Shown: one piece after another, positions 54,022-62,962 of the stretch
How the letters are laid out: each line of letters starts with the position of its first letter
Position numbering within the stretch: position 1 is the stretch's first letter
Origin: Zobellia amurskyensis
Lineage (GTDB): Bacteria; Bacteroidota; Bacteroidia; Flavobacteriales; Flavobacteriaceae
NCBI RefSeq assembly: GCF_009725985.1
Contig: NZ_RCNR01000012.1
Coordinates: 1 to 64,000, forward strand
Reading direction: 5' to 3'
DNA length: 64,000 bases
The notes under the pieces: model-generated
Database searches by the model: none
Told to the model about the DNA's origin: nothing
The model's input: only the letters and a program-made list of their open reading frames with translations
Position numbers and translations under genes: made by a program

Positions 54022-55023
54022 TTATGATTTTACATACGTAAACTCAATTGTAGTTTCTTCATTATCCACATTCAAGTACGTATAAATAAGCGTAAGTGTA
54101 GTATCGTTTTCCAATACCAATTTAGCGCTTGTAGATTTTTTCAATTCAACTGTTTTCTCATCCGTTACCTCATATTCCACCAGACTCGTTTTTATAAAAC
54201 TACAATCGGCATTGGTATCAAAATCCACCGTTTCGTTTCCTTTAGTCACGCTAGCAGCAAATTCGGCCGGCATTGGGTAGCTCACCCCAATATTATACTT
54301 TAATAGATCGCTTCTTCCAAACGTAGTTTTGTGCTGTATAAATTCAAACACACTGTCTGACTGAAAGTCGATCGTGTTCTTCATTAAACAAGAATCGGTT
54401 GCTCCTGTCAATTCCCATTTTCCGAGCAATTTGGCAATCACAGCAGTTCCATCATAGGTGTTAGTATCGGCAGGAGTTTCCGTTTCTTCCTCTACTTCTA
54501 CCTCATCCGTATTGGACCCTTCCGGTTGATCCAAGGCTTCGTTATCACTTCGTACAAAAATATCTACCCTTGTCTGTTCCGCACCACTGGCATCAGTAAT
54601 TACTGAAGTTACCTTAAGCGTATCGTCTATAAGTTCAATTTCCGAAGAAGAATCAAAAAAAGTAACCTTGTTAAGTCCTTCTATCGTGTACGTTCCTTCC
54701 TGTGTGTTTGTAGAAATACTAGAACCCGCAGCGCTGTTAGTTCCTGTTTTGTATACCAGGCTATAGGTATCATCATCATTAAAATTGGCTCGGGAATCCT
54801 TTAAAACTTCAAATTCCGAACTGGCAATAATTTCATTGTTAATGCTACTGCTTATCAATACCCACTCCCCTAGTAAATTGGTCTTGGTTTCCGTAACATA
54901 CTCCGCAACCGCTTCTTTTTCAGTTTCGGTGCTAGAATCATCGTCACTACAATTGATCATCAGTAAGGAAAACATAACGACCGTAAGCATTGAAACTCCT
55001 AATCTAAGTTTTGAATTTTTCAT
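54022..55023 (-). CDS. lipoprotein with two lipocalin-like domains
   Basis: A 333-residue exported protein: signal peptide ending SLLMINC with lipidated Cys25, an acidic Ser/Asp/Thr spacer, then a first lipocalin-like domain (LLGEWVLISSSINNE, about 48-165). An Asp/Glu/Thr-rich linker (about 167-190) leads to a second copy (LLGKWELTGATDSCLMKNTI, about 198-333). Each starts with the G-W beta strand of such barrels. The second has Cys in DSCLMKN and DADCSFIKT-like NADCSFIKTS, which could form a disulfide. Function unknown. The 338 bases upstream hold no gene. Confidence 0.75.
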   Translation of the reverse strand: MKNSKLRLGVSMLTVVMFSLLMINCSDDDSSTETEKEAVAEYVTETKTNLLGEWVLISSSINNEIIASSEFEVLKDSRANFNDDDTYSLVYKTGTNSAAGSSISTNTQEGTYTIEGLNKVTFFDSSSEIELIDDTLKVTSVITDASGAEQTRVDIFVRSDNEALDQPEGSNTDEVEVEEETETPADTNTYDGTAVIAKLLGKWELTGATDSCLMKNTIDFQSDSVFEFIQHKTTFGRSDLLKYNIGVSYPMPAEFAASVTKGNETVDFDTNADCSFIKTSLVEYEVTDEKTVELKKSTSAKLVLENDTTLTLIYTYLNVDNEETTIEFTYVKS

Positions 55024-55361
55024 AAATTACTATAATTGAATTGTTTTGGTTTTACAGTTGCAAAAGTGGGTTCGCTCTTTGCCGCCATCCCCATTTTTAT
55101 CTATTTTTTGGATTGAAAGTGGTCAAAGTCTATACCAAAACTAGCCTATATGAACCGTTTTTTATTGAGCTACTTTTGATGTAAAATCATAAGAATCTAA
55201 AAATCAGCAAGAAGCCTATAGGAAATTAATAAAAACTTAACATAGTCTATTCTATGCTACTTTATTTTACAACATGAAATAGGTTTCGACACGCTTACTT
55301 GGAGAGAGGATAAACCAGAAAACTTATAGAACAAAACACGAAGCGGCTACCATACAATAGA
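55024..55361. other. 338-base spacer without genes
   Basis: No coding region is seen. It contains the promoter region of the lipocalin-like gene and, at 55282-55316, a GGTTTCGACACGC...GATAAACC segment whose ends pair (GGTTT/AAACC), like short dispersed repeats seen in related genomes. The rest is plain AT-rich sequence. Confidence 0.45.
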
Positions 55362-56099
55362 TTAAATGGTCTGGATACGCTTGAACAAGAATTCTTTGTG
55401 CGATTTACCCAATGGAATTACCTTTCTATTGATTTCCAAATGACCATCGGCAATGACATCCAATTTAGAAATATTAACTACATACGACCTATGCACGCGA
55501 ATAAAACTGGCATTGGGCAATCGCTCTAGCATGGTTTTTAGTGTACAGCTCAAGACCAGATTTCTATTTTTTGTTACCACGGTACAATAGTTTCGGTCTG
55601 CCTCAATATACAGGATATCCTCTAGCAGCAGCTTTTCCATTTTACCGTTATGCCGAATAAATACGCGATCTCCCAAAACTTCCATATCGGACAATTCCGT
55701 TTTCACGGCTTCTTCCTTCTCCACTAGTTGGTCCGCCACCAATTCTATGGTCCGTTGCAGATTTAGTTTATTAAAGGGTTTGGTGATAAAAGCTTTGGGC
55801 TTAGTTTCCTTGGCCGAAGCAAACGTAACTTCATCCGTATTGGCGGTAAGGTAGATTACAGGAATATCCTTAAACTGTTGGATGGCCTTTGCTGTCTGAA
55901 TTCCGTTTAAATTCCCTTTTAGATTGATGTCCAACAGCAAAATATCCGGTGCGTTCTCCTTCGTATGGGTTATGGCCTCTTCGCCGCGGGTAACGATACC
56001 TGTAACCTCGTACCCTAAATTGCCTAGTTGCAACGAGATGTTGGCAGCGATAATCATATCGTCCTCTACAATAAGTATACGGGCTCCTTTTTCCATCAT
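55362..56099 (-). CDS. LytTR-family response regulator
   Basis: A 245-residue two-component regulator from ATG 56099. The receiver domain (about 5-125) has ILIVEDDMIIAANISLQL, the phosphorylated Asp in ILLLDINLKGNLNG, VIYLTANTD and AFITKPFNK. The C-terminal LytTR DNA-binding domain (about 150-245) has DILYIEADRNYCTVVTKNRN, LPNASFIRVHRSYVVNISKL and INRKVIPLGKSHKEFL. Its ATG overlaps the kinase TGA (TGATG), so the two are co-translated and form a cognate pair. Targets are unknown. Confidence 0.95.
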   Translation of the reverse strand: MMEKGARILIVEDDMIIAANISLQLGNLGYEVTGIVTRGEEAITHTKENAPDILLLDINLKGNLNGIQTAKAIQQFKDIPVIYLTANTDEVTFASAKETKPKAFITKPFNKLNLQRTIELVADQLVEKEEAVKTELSDMEVLGDRVFIRHNGKMEKLLLEDILYIEADRNYCTVVTKNRNLVLSCTLKTMLERLPNASFIRVHRSYVVNISKLDVIADGHLEINRKVIPLGKSHKEFLFKRIQTI

Positions 56100-58060
56100 C
56101 AAGCGGCTTTATGAAGTTGAAATTGAATGGATACCGCAGTTCCTTGACTAACGTTGAGTACCATTTTACCATCTAATTGTTTTGTGAGCAATTCTACCAA
56201 CTGCGTGCCGAATCCGGTGCCATGAGCAACGTCATCTCCCCATTTTCCTATACCGTCATCCATAACATCTAACTGCAGTATTTGCTCTACTTCTTTAAGA
56301 CTTATTTTTATTTTTCCTTTCCGCCCATTAGGGAAAGCATATTTTAGAGAGTTCGTAAACAGTTCATTTACAATTAGCCCAATAGGAATAGCCATATCTA
56401 CATCTAGTTCCAGCGTTTCCATAGCCACCTCCAATTGAACCTTTTCGTTAGCGCCAAAGGCATCTACAACATATTCTCCCAGCTGCTCAAAATAGCCTTT
56501 CATTTCAACTGCCGCCAAGTTCTTACCGGTGTACAACTTCTGATGGATCATACCCATGCTCTGTACCCTATGTTGACTTTCGCGCATGGTCTTTAGCACA
56601 TCTTCATCATCTATACGTGCCGCCTGAAGGGACAATAGGCTAGAAACAATCTCTAGGTTATTCTTGACCCTATGGTGAATTTCCTTGAGTAAAAATTCCT
56701 TTTCCTCATTCTGCTTTTGCAATATTTTATTGACCTTGAATTTATTCTGAATGGCCTTATAGGACAACAATAAAAGGAGCAACAACAAAGCCAAGATAAC
56801 CACGGTCAACTTTTGTGTGGTCTGCTGTTTGTAAATGAGTTCTTCCTGAGACTGAATCCTATCTTCCTTACTGGCCACATCAAACTCCGTTCGTAATTGC
56901 GAGGTTCTTTTGTCCGCCTCCGCGGTAAACACATCGGCTTTGAACTTATCATACTGCGCAAAGGCCGCATAGGCTTCCTTATATTGGTGGTTTCCCGCAT
57001 GGGCCTTTCCCAACGCTTCATAGGCCTGACTCAGAAAAAATGCATCGCCAAAATCTTCCGTAGCAATAGTGATGGACTTTTCCAAGCACTCAACCGCTTT
57101 GGTATATTGGCCTTCCATATTTTTCAGTTTACCAATGGCCGACCAACTTCGCATCAGCAGAAAATTATTATCCAATAGCTCCGCATATTTTAGCGCATTG
57201 ACCCCGGCTTCATCTGCCTTTTCAAATTCATTTAGATACGCATAGGTGTCCACCAGTAAGATATACACATCGCTTAAATTATTGTAAAAACCGTACCGTT
57301 CCCCAATGGCAATGGCATGTTGAAAATAGTTTAACGCCTGCTCATACTCCGCCAGCGCCAAATAATTATTGGCTACCACAAAGAGCGTAAAATCGTAATC
57401 TAGGTCATTAATACCACGTTCTTCATAAAGTTCCAACGATTTAAGACCATACTCCAAGCCCGTTTTAAATTTGGACTGCTTCCAAAAAAGGTTGCTTAGG
57501 TCACTATACGCCATGGCCTTGGCCCTGTTGTCATTTAGTTTCTCACCCAAACGAAGGGACTCTAAAGCATAATCGGCCGCTTTGCCCAATTTCCCACGTC
57601 TTTCGTATACATACCCCAACTGCGTATTAAGGTGTGCCAAGTCCTTTTCTTCTACTTTGCACCGTGCACTTTCCAGTACTCTTTCGGCGGCATTCAGCTT
57701 TTCCATCCGTAATAAAATGGCAGCTTCCGTAATCTGAAAACGGCCCTCCCAGACACTATCCTTGCTAGCTTTGGTAAGGTGTAGCCCCTCTTTGGTAAAC
57801 TCCATGGCCTTGTTCAAATTCCGGCTATGCCAATAATAGGCAAGGTCATTAAGTATGGAAAATTTAAGGGTATCCGGTCGTGCGGCAGGGTAAGCTTTTT
57901 CTAGGGTATCTAGATATGAAGCGCCAAAATTATCTGTCTCTACAAATACTTTTTTGTAAGTAATATCGCCATCGGACTCTGTAATTTGGGCAAAAAGAAC
58001 ACTACAATTCAAAATAGAAAAGGCCCAGAACGTAATAGCTTTTGGTAAAATGGTTCTCAT
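56099..58060 (-). CDS. TPR sensor histidine kinase (HisKA_2 type)
   Basis: A 653-residue membrane sensor. Signal peptide (about 1-25, ending CSVLFAQ), then about eight TPR repeats in the periplasm (about 60-390; LGYVYERRGKLGKAADYALE, YEQALNYFQHAIAIGERYGF), one transmembrane helix (VVILALLLLLLLLSYKA) and a short coiled coil. The HisKA_2 box FLLKEIHHRVKNNLEIVSSL carries the phosphorylated His, and the HATPase has PIGLIVNELFTNSLKYAFPN, MDDGIGKW and GTGFGTQLVELLTKQL. This architecture with LytTR output is common in Bacteroidota. The signal sensed is unknown. Confidence 0.93.
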   Translation of the reverse strand: MRTILPKAITFWAFSILNCSVLFAQITESDGDITYKKVFVETDNFGASYLDTLEKAYPAARPDTLKFSILNDLAYYWHSRNLNKAMEFTKEGLHLTKASKDSVWEGRFQITEAAILLRMEKLNAAERVLESARCKVEEKDLAHLNTQLGYVYERRGKLGKAADYALESLRLGEKLNDNRAKAMAYSDLSNLFWKQSKFKTGLEYGLKSLELYEERGINDLDYDFTLFVVANNYLALAEYEQALNYFQHAIAIGERYGFYNNLSDVYILLVDTYAYLNEFEKADEAGVNALKYAELLDNNFLLMRSWSAIGKLKNMEGQYTKAVECLEKSITIATEDFGDAFFLSQAYEALGKAHAGNHQYKEAYAAFAQYDKFKADVFTAEADKRTSQLRTEFDVASKEDRIQSQEELIYKQQTTQKLTVVILALLLLLLLLSYKAIQNKFKVNKILQKQNEEKEFLLKEIHHRVKNNLEIVSSLLSLQAARIDDEDVLKTMRESQHRVQSMGMIHQKLYTGKNLAAVEMKGYFEQLGEYVVDAFGANEKVQLEVAMETLELDVDMAIPIGLIVNELFTNSLKYAFPNGRKGKIKISLKEVEQILQLDVMDDGIGKWGDDVAHGTGFGTQLVELLTKQLDGKMVLNVSQGTAVSIQFQLHKAA

Positions 58061-58277
58061 GGTTTGGTGTGCTACTCACCGAGGGAAATGAGGAAATTAA
58101 ATATACAACAAACTTGTTAGAATTCCTTCGGTAAAAAAAAATGAGTGTTCGGACAGTAATTTTAGGGTTTCGTCCGTATTGAATTCCGACCTATTATGAA
58201 ATTATATAGTTTCAACAAGAATTGAAGTGTTAAGTCCCCCCATGTTGAATTGATAACCTTTATTAAGATAGGTATGC

Positions 58278-58802
58278 ATGAAGCTCATTGGACTCTTACT
58301 AACACTCTTTACGATGGTAATGTTGTCCTGCAAAAACAATGACCAACTTCAAGCAGACGGGTATTCCGAACAGGAACGTCTTATAGTTACCAACTTCGGC
58401 AACTTCATAGAAGCATCATGGAACGAAAAAAATATGGACACCTTAAAATCGGTTTCTTCAGAAAATTACATCCGTAATCAAAACGGAATTCAGGTGGCAA
58501 GCAACCAAAGTGAAATGCAAGCCTTAATGAACGTTTATTTTATGGGTTTTCCCGATGCTAAAATGACCATTGATACCATTGTAGTCAAGGACCAACAACT
58601 TTTTACACGTTGGACCTTTAACGGCACCAACACCGGTGTATTTGGCGGAACGCCGGCTACGGGTAAAAAAATTAGTCTAAGCGGCTGTGCTACGACTACT
58701 TTTAATACGAAAGGCAAAATGACACAAGAGAATGTATACTACAACGAACTTGAATTGCTTCAGCAATTGGGCTACACTTTGGTGCCACCTGTTCTTGAAT
58801 AG
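58278..58802 (+). CDS. SnoaL-like/ester-cyclase-fold lipoprotein
   Basis: A 174-residue lipoprotein; signal peptide MKLIGLLLTLFTMVMLSC gives lipidated Cys18. The body matches the NTF2-like SnoaL fold: NFGNFIEASWNEKNMDTLKS, YFMGFPDAKMTIDTIVVKDQ, RWTFNGTNTGVFGGTPATGK and FNTKGKMTQENVYYNELELL. Homologues act as cyclases, isomerases or binding proteins; the active acid residues and substrate are unclear. It is first of three small exported proteins on the plus strand. An ATG 4 bases earlier is out of frame. Confidence 0.8.
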   Translation: MKLIGLLLTLFTMVMLSCKNNDQLQADGYSEQERLIVTNFGNFIEASWNEKNMDTLKSVSSENYIRNQNGIQVASNQSEMQALMNVYFMGFPDAKMTIDTIVVKDQQLFTRWTFNGTNTGVFGGTPATGKKISLSGCATTTFNTKGKMTQENVYYNELELLQQLGYTLVPPVLE

Positions 58803-58842
58803 ATAGCATTTACAAACCATAACCGTTAAAGACCTAGAACCA

Positions 58843-59364
58843 ATGAAAAAACTAAAAACCACCCTCCTCCTAGTAGCAACCACACTTGCCATTATCGTTA
58901 CAAACGCGCAAGAGACTACAGTAACCATAGAATTTGACAATGCGGAGACTGCTTTGGAAGTAGTAAAGAAATATGTAACGGCACTGCATGAAGGCGATGC
59001 TGACCGTATGAGCGCCCAACTAGCGGAAAAGGCAACGGTCTATGGTCTAAATGGAGGCCCGGATTCCCTAACGGTAACGGAACACACCAATTACTATACA
59101 CGTAGTGTAGCCACCTATGACCATACAATTACCAATGACCTTTACCTACCCGTAAAAGTTGAAAACAATTGGAATGAAGGAGAATGGATTCTAACATGGG
59201 GAACCAATACCATAACCCACAAAAAAACAGGTGCAAAAACCATAATCCCCTATCACACGGCAAACCTGGTACAAAACGGTAAGATCATCCTAATGCAAAA
59301 CTATTATGATTTGCTAAACGTCGTAAAAACACAAGGCTTGTCCGTAAACGGTCCCATTAAATAG
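58843..59364 (+). CDS. secreted NTF2-like protein
   Basis: A 173-residue exported protein with signal peptide MKKLKTTLLLVATTLAIIVTNAQ. The rest is an NTF2-like fold (NAETALEVVKKYVTALHEGD and ADRMSAQLAEKATVYGL, WNEGEWILTWGTNTITHKKT), in the same superfamily as the preceding gene but not closely alike. No catalytic residues can be assigned. It lies 40 bases downstream of the SnoaL gene and is likely co-transcribed. Confidence 0.78.
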   Translation: MKKLKTTLLLVATTLAIIVTNAQETTVTIEFDNAETALEVVKKYVTALHEGDADRMSAQLAEKATVYGLNGGPDSLTVTEHTNYYTRSVATYDHTITNDLYLPVKVENNWNEGEWILTWGTNTITHKKTGAKTIIPYHTANLVQNGKIILMQNYYDLLNVVKTQGLSVNGPIK

Positions 59365-59434
59365 CATACACCAAACTTTCATAAATATAAATACAACCAT
59401 TAAAATTAGTATGAACCAATAGAACACAAACCTT

Positions 59435-59869
59435 ATGAAAACCATTACATCTCTACTCAGCACCCTTCTTTTACTAGTCTTTATTATTCCAACTTCCGGT
59501 ACAGCCCAAGAAGGAAACTATTACATGGTAACAACCTGGAAATTACAAGTACCAGAAGACGGTAGTCGCGCCGAAATGATGGGGCTTTTAAAAGACTTTT
59601 CTGAAAAAATAGTCTTTAAAAACGACAAAATAATAAGTGAAAAAGTGATGCACCACGTTTCTGGGGCAGATATTAGAGATGTTGTCGTAACTACAGAATA
59701 TGCCAGCTGGAACGATATTGAAGCGGCCAATATCCGTCAGGAAGAACTTATGAAAGAAGGGTGGCCCAAAGAGGAAGAACGTGAGGCCTATTTTAAGTCC
59801 TTTAGTAAGTATGTCGTAACCCATTCCGATGAAATCTTTCAGGAAATACCGTCATTGACTAAAAAGTAA
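59435..59869 (+). CDS. small secreted protein, possible dimeric alpha/beta barrel
   Basis: A 144-residue exported protein with signal peptide MKTITSLLSTLLLLVFIIPTSGTAQ. The rest (YYMVTTWKLQVPEDGSRAEM, VVVTTEYASWNDIEAANIRQ) reads like a ferredoxin-like dimeric barrel (NIPSNAP/ABM-like) but no family is certain. It follows the NTF2-like gene by 70 bases and closes the exported trio. Function unknown. Confidence 0.65.
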   Translation: MKTITSLLSTLLLLVFIIPTSGTAQEGNYYMVTTWKLQVPEDGSRAEMMGLLKDFSEKIVFKNDKIISEKVMHHVSGADIRDVVVTTEYASWNDIEAANIRQEELMKEGWPKEEEREAYFKSFSKYVVTHSDEIFQEIPSLTKK

Positions 59870-59973
59870 ACGAGTATAAAAACAATACTAAACCAGGCAG
59901 GATAAACCATTGCAGAGTTTCGGGGGAAGCTAAAGTGGAATCCTGTCGGTTTATTTGATACTTAAAAATAAAC

Positions 59974-60082
59974 AAACAGATAGGTTATCTTATTCAAGGG
60001 AATTAAAAAGACAATGCTCTCAATGGTCTGTGGTAAACCTGAGAATTAGCTAAAATGTATTGTCCCGATAGCCTGTCTGTTT
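59974..60082. repeat. 16-bp inverted repeat with 77-base loop
   Basis: AAACAGATAGGTTATC (59974-59989) pairs with GATAGCCTGTCTGTTT (60067-60082); the only two differences are G-U compatible in RNA. It lies between convergent genes at 59435 and 60098. A smaller CAGGAT/ATCCTG pair lies just left of it. A terminator or structured RNA is possible. Confidence 0.6.
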
Positions 60083-60097
60083 AAATTGATTTTTCTT

Positions 60098-60505
60098 CTA
60101 CGATTTTGGGACTTTCAATAATGCCACGGTCCACACATAATCGCCATCATGGGTAATACTTATTGATAGATCTAGATGCTGTAAATGCGGATACAGTATC
60201 CTACAACTTGGTTTGCCCGCTGCCCTATCCCTTGTAATTTCTATTTTATTAAAAGCCAAAGTTTCAGTGGGATATACTTGCTTTACCGCCTTATAAATGG
60301 ATTCTTTTACAGAGAATGTTGAAGCAAACCGTAACGAAGGCGTTGTAAACTGATTGGCATATTCCTTTTCCACATCCGTATACACCCTATTGATAAAGGC
60401 CTCATTGAGCATGGTATTAAAATCGGGCAAAAACACCAGGTCGTTCCCAATCTTATAATCTGGGCTCTCCTCAAACATTTCCATTAATACTTTGGGCTTA
60501 TTCAT
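60098..60505 (-). CDS. 4'-phosphopantetheinyl transferase (AcpS-like)
   Basis: A 135-residue enzyme that attaches the CoA-derived phosphopantetheine arm to an acyl carrier protein. The AcpS motifs are IGNDLVFLPDF (the G-x-D metal site) and FSVKESIYKAV (equivalent to WxxKEA), then LDLSISITHDGDYVWTVALL. It overlaps the FabI-like gene by 8 bases and is the last gene of the lipid cluster, so its natural partner is probably the ACP encoded at 62690. Confidence 0.86.
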   Translation of the reverse strand: MNKPKVLMEMFEESPDYKIGNDLVFLPDFNTMLNEAFINRVYTDVEKEYANQFTTPSLRFASTFSVKESIYKAVKQVYPTETLAFNKIEITRDRAAGKPSCRILYPHLQHLDLSISITHDGDYVWTVALLKVPKS

Positions 60506-61304
60506 TCTGATCCGTAGCTACTGCCATTACGTTCAATCCACCATCTATATAATGCAGGTTTCCCGTGTTTCCTTTGGACAGATCTGAAAAATAATATAGT
60601 GCCCCGTTAGCCACATCTTCCTTTGATATATTACCTAAAGGAGCGGAGTTTTTAGTCATTTTCCGAAGTTTTCTTACCCCTTTTATACCTCCTGCCGAAG
60701 TAGTCATAACCAAGCCTGCGGAAAGGGCGTTCACCCGTATCCCCGACTTTCCAAAGTAATAAGCCAAATACTTTACCATGTTTTCCAAAGCTGCTTTGTT
60801 TATGGCCATACCTGCATACCCCGGAAATACTTTTTGACTCGCATGATACGTCAGCGTTAAAATGGAAGCCTGTTCCGCCAATAGTGACCGCCCCATTTTA
60901 CAGATTCTCATAAACGAAAATGCACTGATATCAAAAGAGTCCATAAAATCATCAAAAGGAATGTCTATAAAATCTGGCGCTTCTTCCTTTACTCCCGGTG
61001 GGGATGAACACATGACCTTATGATTACCGTAAGCCACACCATGTAGCATATAGTCTATTTGCTGCCATTTCTTACCAAGCACTGTGAATATGAGTTCTAG
61101 CTCATCATCTTTTCTGATGTCGCATGCAAATACTTCAATTGGCAAGTCTTTTACCAAGGTCTGTACCACACTTAGATTATCATGGTCTACGCTCAAAGCC
61201 ACGTTACACTTGCTCTCCACCAACTTTAGCGCAATGGCCCAAACGATACTACTGTCATTCCTGACCCCGAATAGTAAGGCATTTTTACCTGTATTATCAA
61301 TCAT
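60498..61304 (-). CDS. FabI-like enoyl-ACP reductase (SDR)
   Basis: A 268-residue short-chain dehydrogenase/reductase from ATG 61304. The FabI-type cofactor motif is NALLFGVRNDSSIVWAIALK; the catalytic pair fits FabI, with LTYHASQKVFPGYAGMAINK (Tyr and Lys spaced Y-x6-K), followed by RVNALSAGLVMTTSAGGI and the end HYIDGGLNVMAVA. It probably reduces enoyl-ACP intermediates of the cluster. The family's usual signatures are slightly altered, so a reductase for a special chain is likely. A 17-residue upstream extension overlaps the ketosynthase and is rejected. Confidence 0.85.
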   Translation of the reverse strand: MIDNTGKNALLFGVRNDSSIVWAIALKLVESKCNVALSVDHDNLSVVQTLVKDLPIEVFACDIRKDDELELIFTVLGKKWQQIDYMLHGVAYGNHKVMCSSPPGVKEEAPDFIDIPFDDFMDSFDISAFSFMRICKMGRSLLAEQASILTLTYHASQKVFPGYAGMAINKAALENMVKYLAYYFGKSGIRVNALSAGLVMTTSAGGIKGVRKLRKMTKNSAPLGNISKEDVANGALYYFSDLSKGNTGNLHYIDGGLNVMAVATDQNE

Positions 61305-61308
61305 TCTT

Positions 61309-62643
61309 TTAAGCTTTTGAAATGGCCATGGCGCTATTGGTGCCACCAAAACCATAATTTAAACATACTATTTGATCAATAGGTTTGGCCAGAGCCAATT
61401 GAGGAAGCAAATCACGATAAGCGGCTAACGGATCTTTAGGTCCCTGCCAATTGTCTTTGGTCTGAAAAAATTCCTGTTCCGACTTTAAAGTATCACTATT
61501 AAGACATGGGGAAACCATTTGTTTTTTCATCATTAATAATGAAACGATTACCTCTACCGCACCCACAGCCCCCAACATATGCCCAAATTGGGATTTTGGT
61601 GCACTAACGTGATAACCCTTATTGCCCAATTGCCCCACAATACTAAAAAGCTCTAAGGCATCTCCCGTTATGGTGGATGTTCCGTGCGCTTTTACCACAT
61701 CTGGATGAAGGTGTGTTTGGTTGCTCAGTCCTTTCCACAGTCTTTCCTGACCGTCATACGATGGCGCAAACATATTGCCATCACCATCCGAATTGTTAAA
61801 ATAGCCATCTATAACCCCCAGGATATTGGCTCCCCTTGCCTTTGCTTGATCATAGTTTTCCAAAGCCACAATACCGCAACCAAAAGAGCAAACAAAACCA
61901 TTACGGTTTACATCATAGGGCCTAGAACTTGTTTCAGGGCTAAACTTGGTACTCAATACCTGCATGGCATCAAAACCGATTAACGACTCTAGAGCCGTAC
62001 CTTCAGTGCCACCGGCAATCATCCTATCCTGAAGTCCAAAAGCGATCAAGCGGTACGCATAGCCAATACTGCCCAAACCTGTAGCACATGCCGAACCTAT
62101 AGCCTCACAAACCCCTTTGTTTTTAATCAGACAAGATACGTTGGCGGCATCTCTGTAGACCATAGATCTTGGCACATTACTGGAACCCAAGGCCCGTGTT
62201 TTCTTTTGGTGGTCAAAAAACAGGTTCCAGATTTTGCGGGTCACTTCCTGTCCGCCTGCACCGGTACCTATAACCACTCCCGTATGTTCGGACTCCACCT
62301 CGCTTTTAGTCCATCCGGCCTCTTTGATAGCCCCTAAACTAGCTTTCATGGCCCAAGCACTACCTAGGTCGCTCGTAGCCAAATTAGCATTTGGTATCAG
62401 TCCGTTCATATCTTCCAAATCCATGGGATATTCTTCGGGCAGACCGTTGGAGAATTTTCTAAATCCGGTTTCTTCCGGTGTGGCATAACCCGCCACTTTG
62501 GTCCGTATCTTTTTATCGTAAGAAGCTACTAAATCCCAGTTTCTTATAAGCGATCGATTGCTGAAAATTTTCTCTTCGAACTCCTGTATGTCCTTACAAT
62601 GTGGGAACACACCGTCCATGCCTACAATAGCTACTTTATTCAT
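61309..62643 (-). CDS. beta-ketoacyl-ACP synthase (FabF/KAS II-like)
   Basis: A 444-residue condensing enzyme. The Cys-His-His triad is complete: GSACATGLGSIGYA with the nucleophile Cys (near 188), VKAHGTSTITGD with the first His (near 325) and KSQFGHMLGAVGAVE with the second His (near 360). The end LNYGFGGTNSAMAIS is also typical. It extends acyl chains on the neighbouring ACP. Slight departures (VVIGTGAGGQEV, NGFVCSFGCGIV) suggest a secondary-lipid rather than primary FabF role. It starts 46 bases after the ACP. Confidence 0.92.
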   Translation of the reverse strand: MNKVAIVGMDGVFPHCKDIQEFEEKIFSNRSLIRNWDLVASYDKKIRTKVAGYATPEETGFRKFSNGLPEEYPMDLEDMNGLIPNANLATSDLGSAWAMKASLGAIKEAGWTKSEVESEHTGVVIGTGAGGQEVTRKIWNLFFDHQKKTRALGSSNVPRSMVYRDAANVSCLIKNKGVCEAIGSACATGLGSIGYAYRLIAFGLQDRMIAGGTEGTALESLIGFDAMQVLSTKFSPETSSRPYDVNRNGFVCSFGCGIVALENYDQAKARGANILGVIDGYFNNSDGDGNMFAPSYDGQERLWKGLSNQTHLHPDVVKAHGTSTITGDALELFSIVGQLGNKGYHVSAPKSQFGHMLGAVGAVEVIVSLLMMKKQMVSPCLNSDTLKSEQEFFQTKDNWQGPKDPLAAYRDLLPQLALAKPIDQIVCLNYGFGGTNSAMAISKA

Positions 62644-62689
62644 ACTCTATATGGGATTTATTTTATTAGCGAACCTATGTGATAAAAGT

Positions 62690-62950
62690 CTACTGATTGT
62701 TCAAAGCAGCCTCGATCAAGTCTATCGTACCAGAAACCGATGAGCCTAAATCATCTATATCATCATCATCAAACTCTACATCAAATTTATTTTCTGCTTT
62801 GGCGATAACGTTTATCAACTCGGTTGAAGGCACTTCCAAGTCGGTAAGAAAATCCGTTTTTTCGGTTACGTTCTTTAATTTTTTTGAATCTACTTGCGGT
62901 GTGTTCTCTAAAATTTCAATTAGTCCTTTAAGTATTTCTTCTCTGGTCAT
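62690..62950 (-). CDS. acyl carrier protein with atypical attachment motif
   Basis: An 86-residue acidic helical carrier. The prosthetic-group Ser sits in LTDLEVPSTELINVIAKAEN, where the usual DSL triad reads PST, so the Ser is kept but its neighbours differ. The tail DDDDIDDLGSSVSGTIDLIE fits ACP helices III-IV. Together with a dedicated transferase and ketosynthase this indicates a specialised carrier, not the housekeeping ACP. It lies 12 bases after the second dehydratase. Confidence 0.85.
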   Translation of the reverse strand: MTREEILKGLIEILENTPQVDSKKLKNVTEKTDFLTDLEVPSTELINVIAKAENKFDVEFDDDDIDDLGSSVSGTIDLIEAALNNQ

Positions 62951-62962
62951 TCTATTATATAT

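Noticed and set aside
55282-55316. Insertion-sequence end
   Set aside because: Only a 5-bp terminal match is present and no transposase or target duplication is seen.
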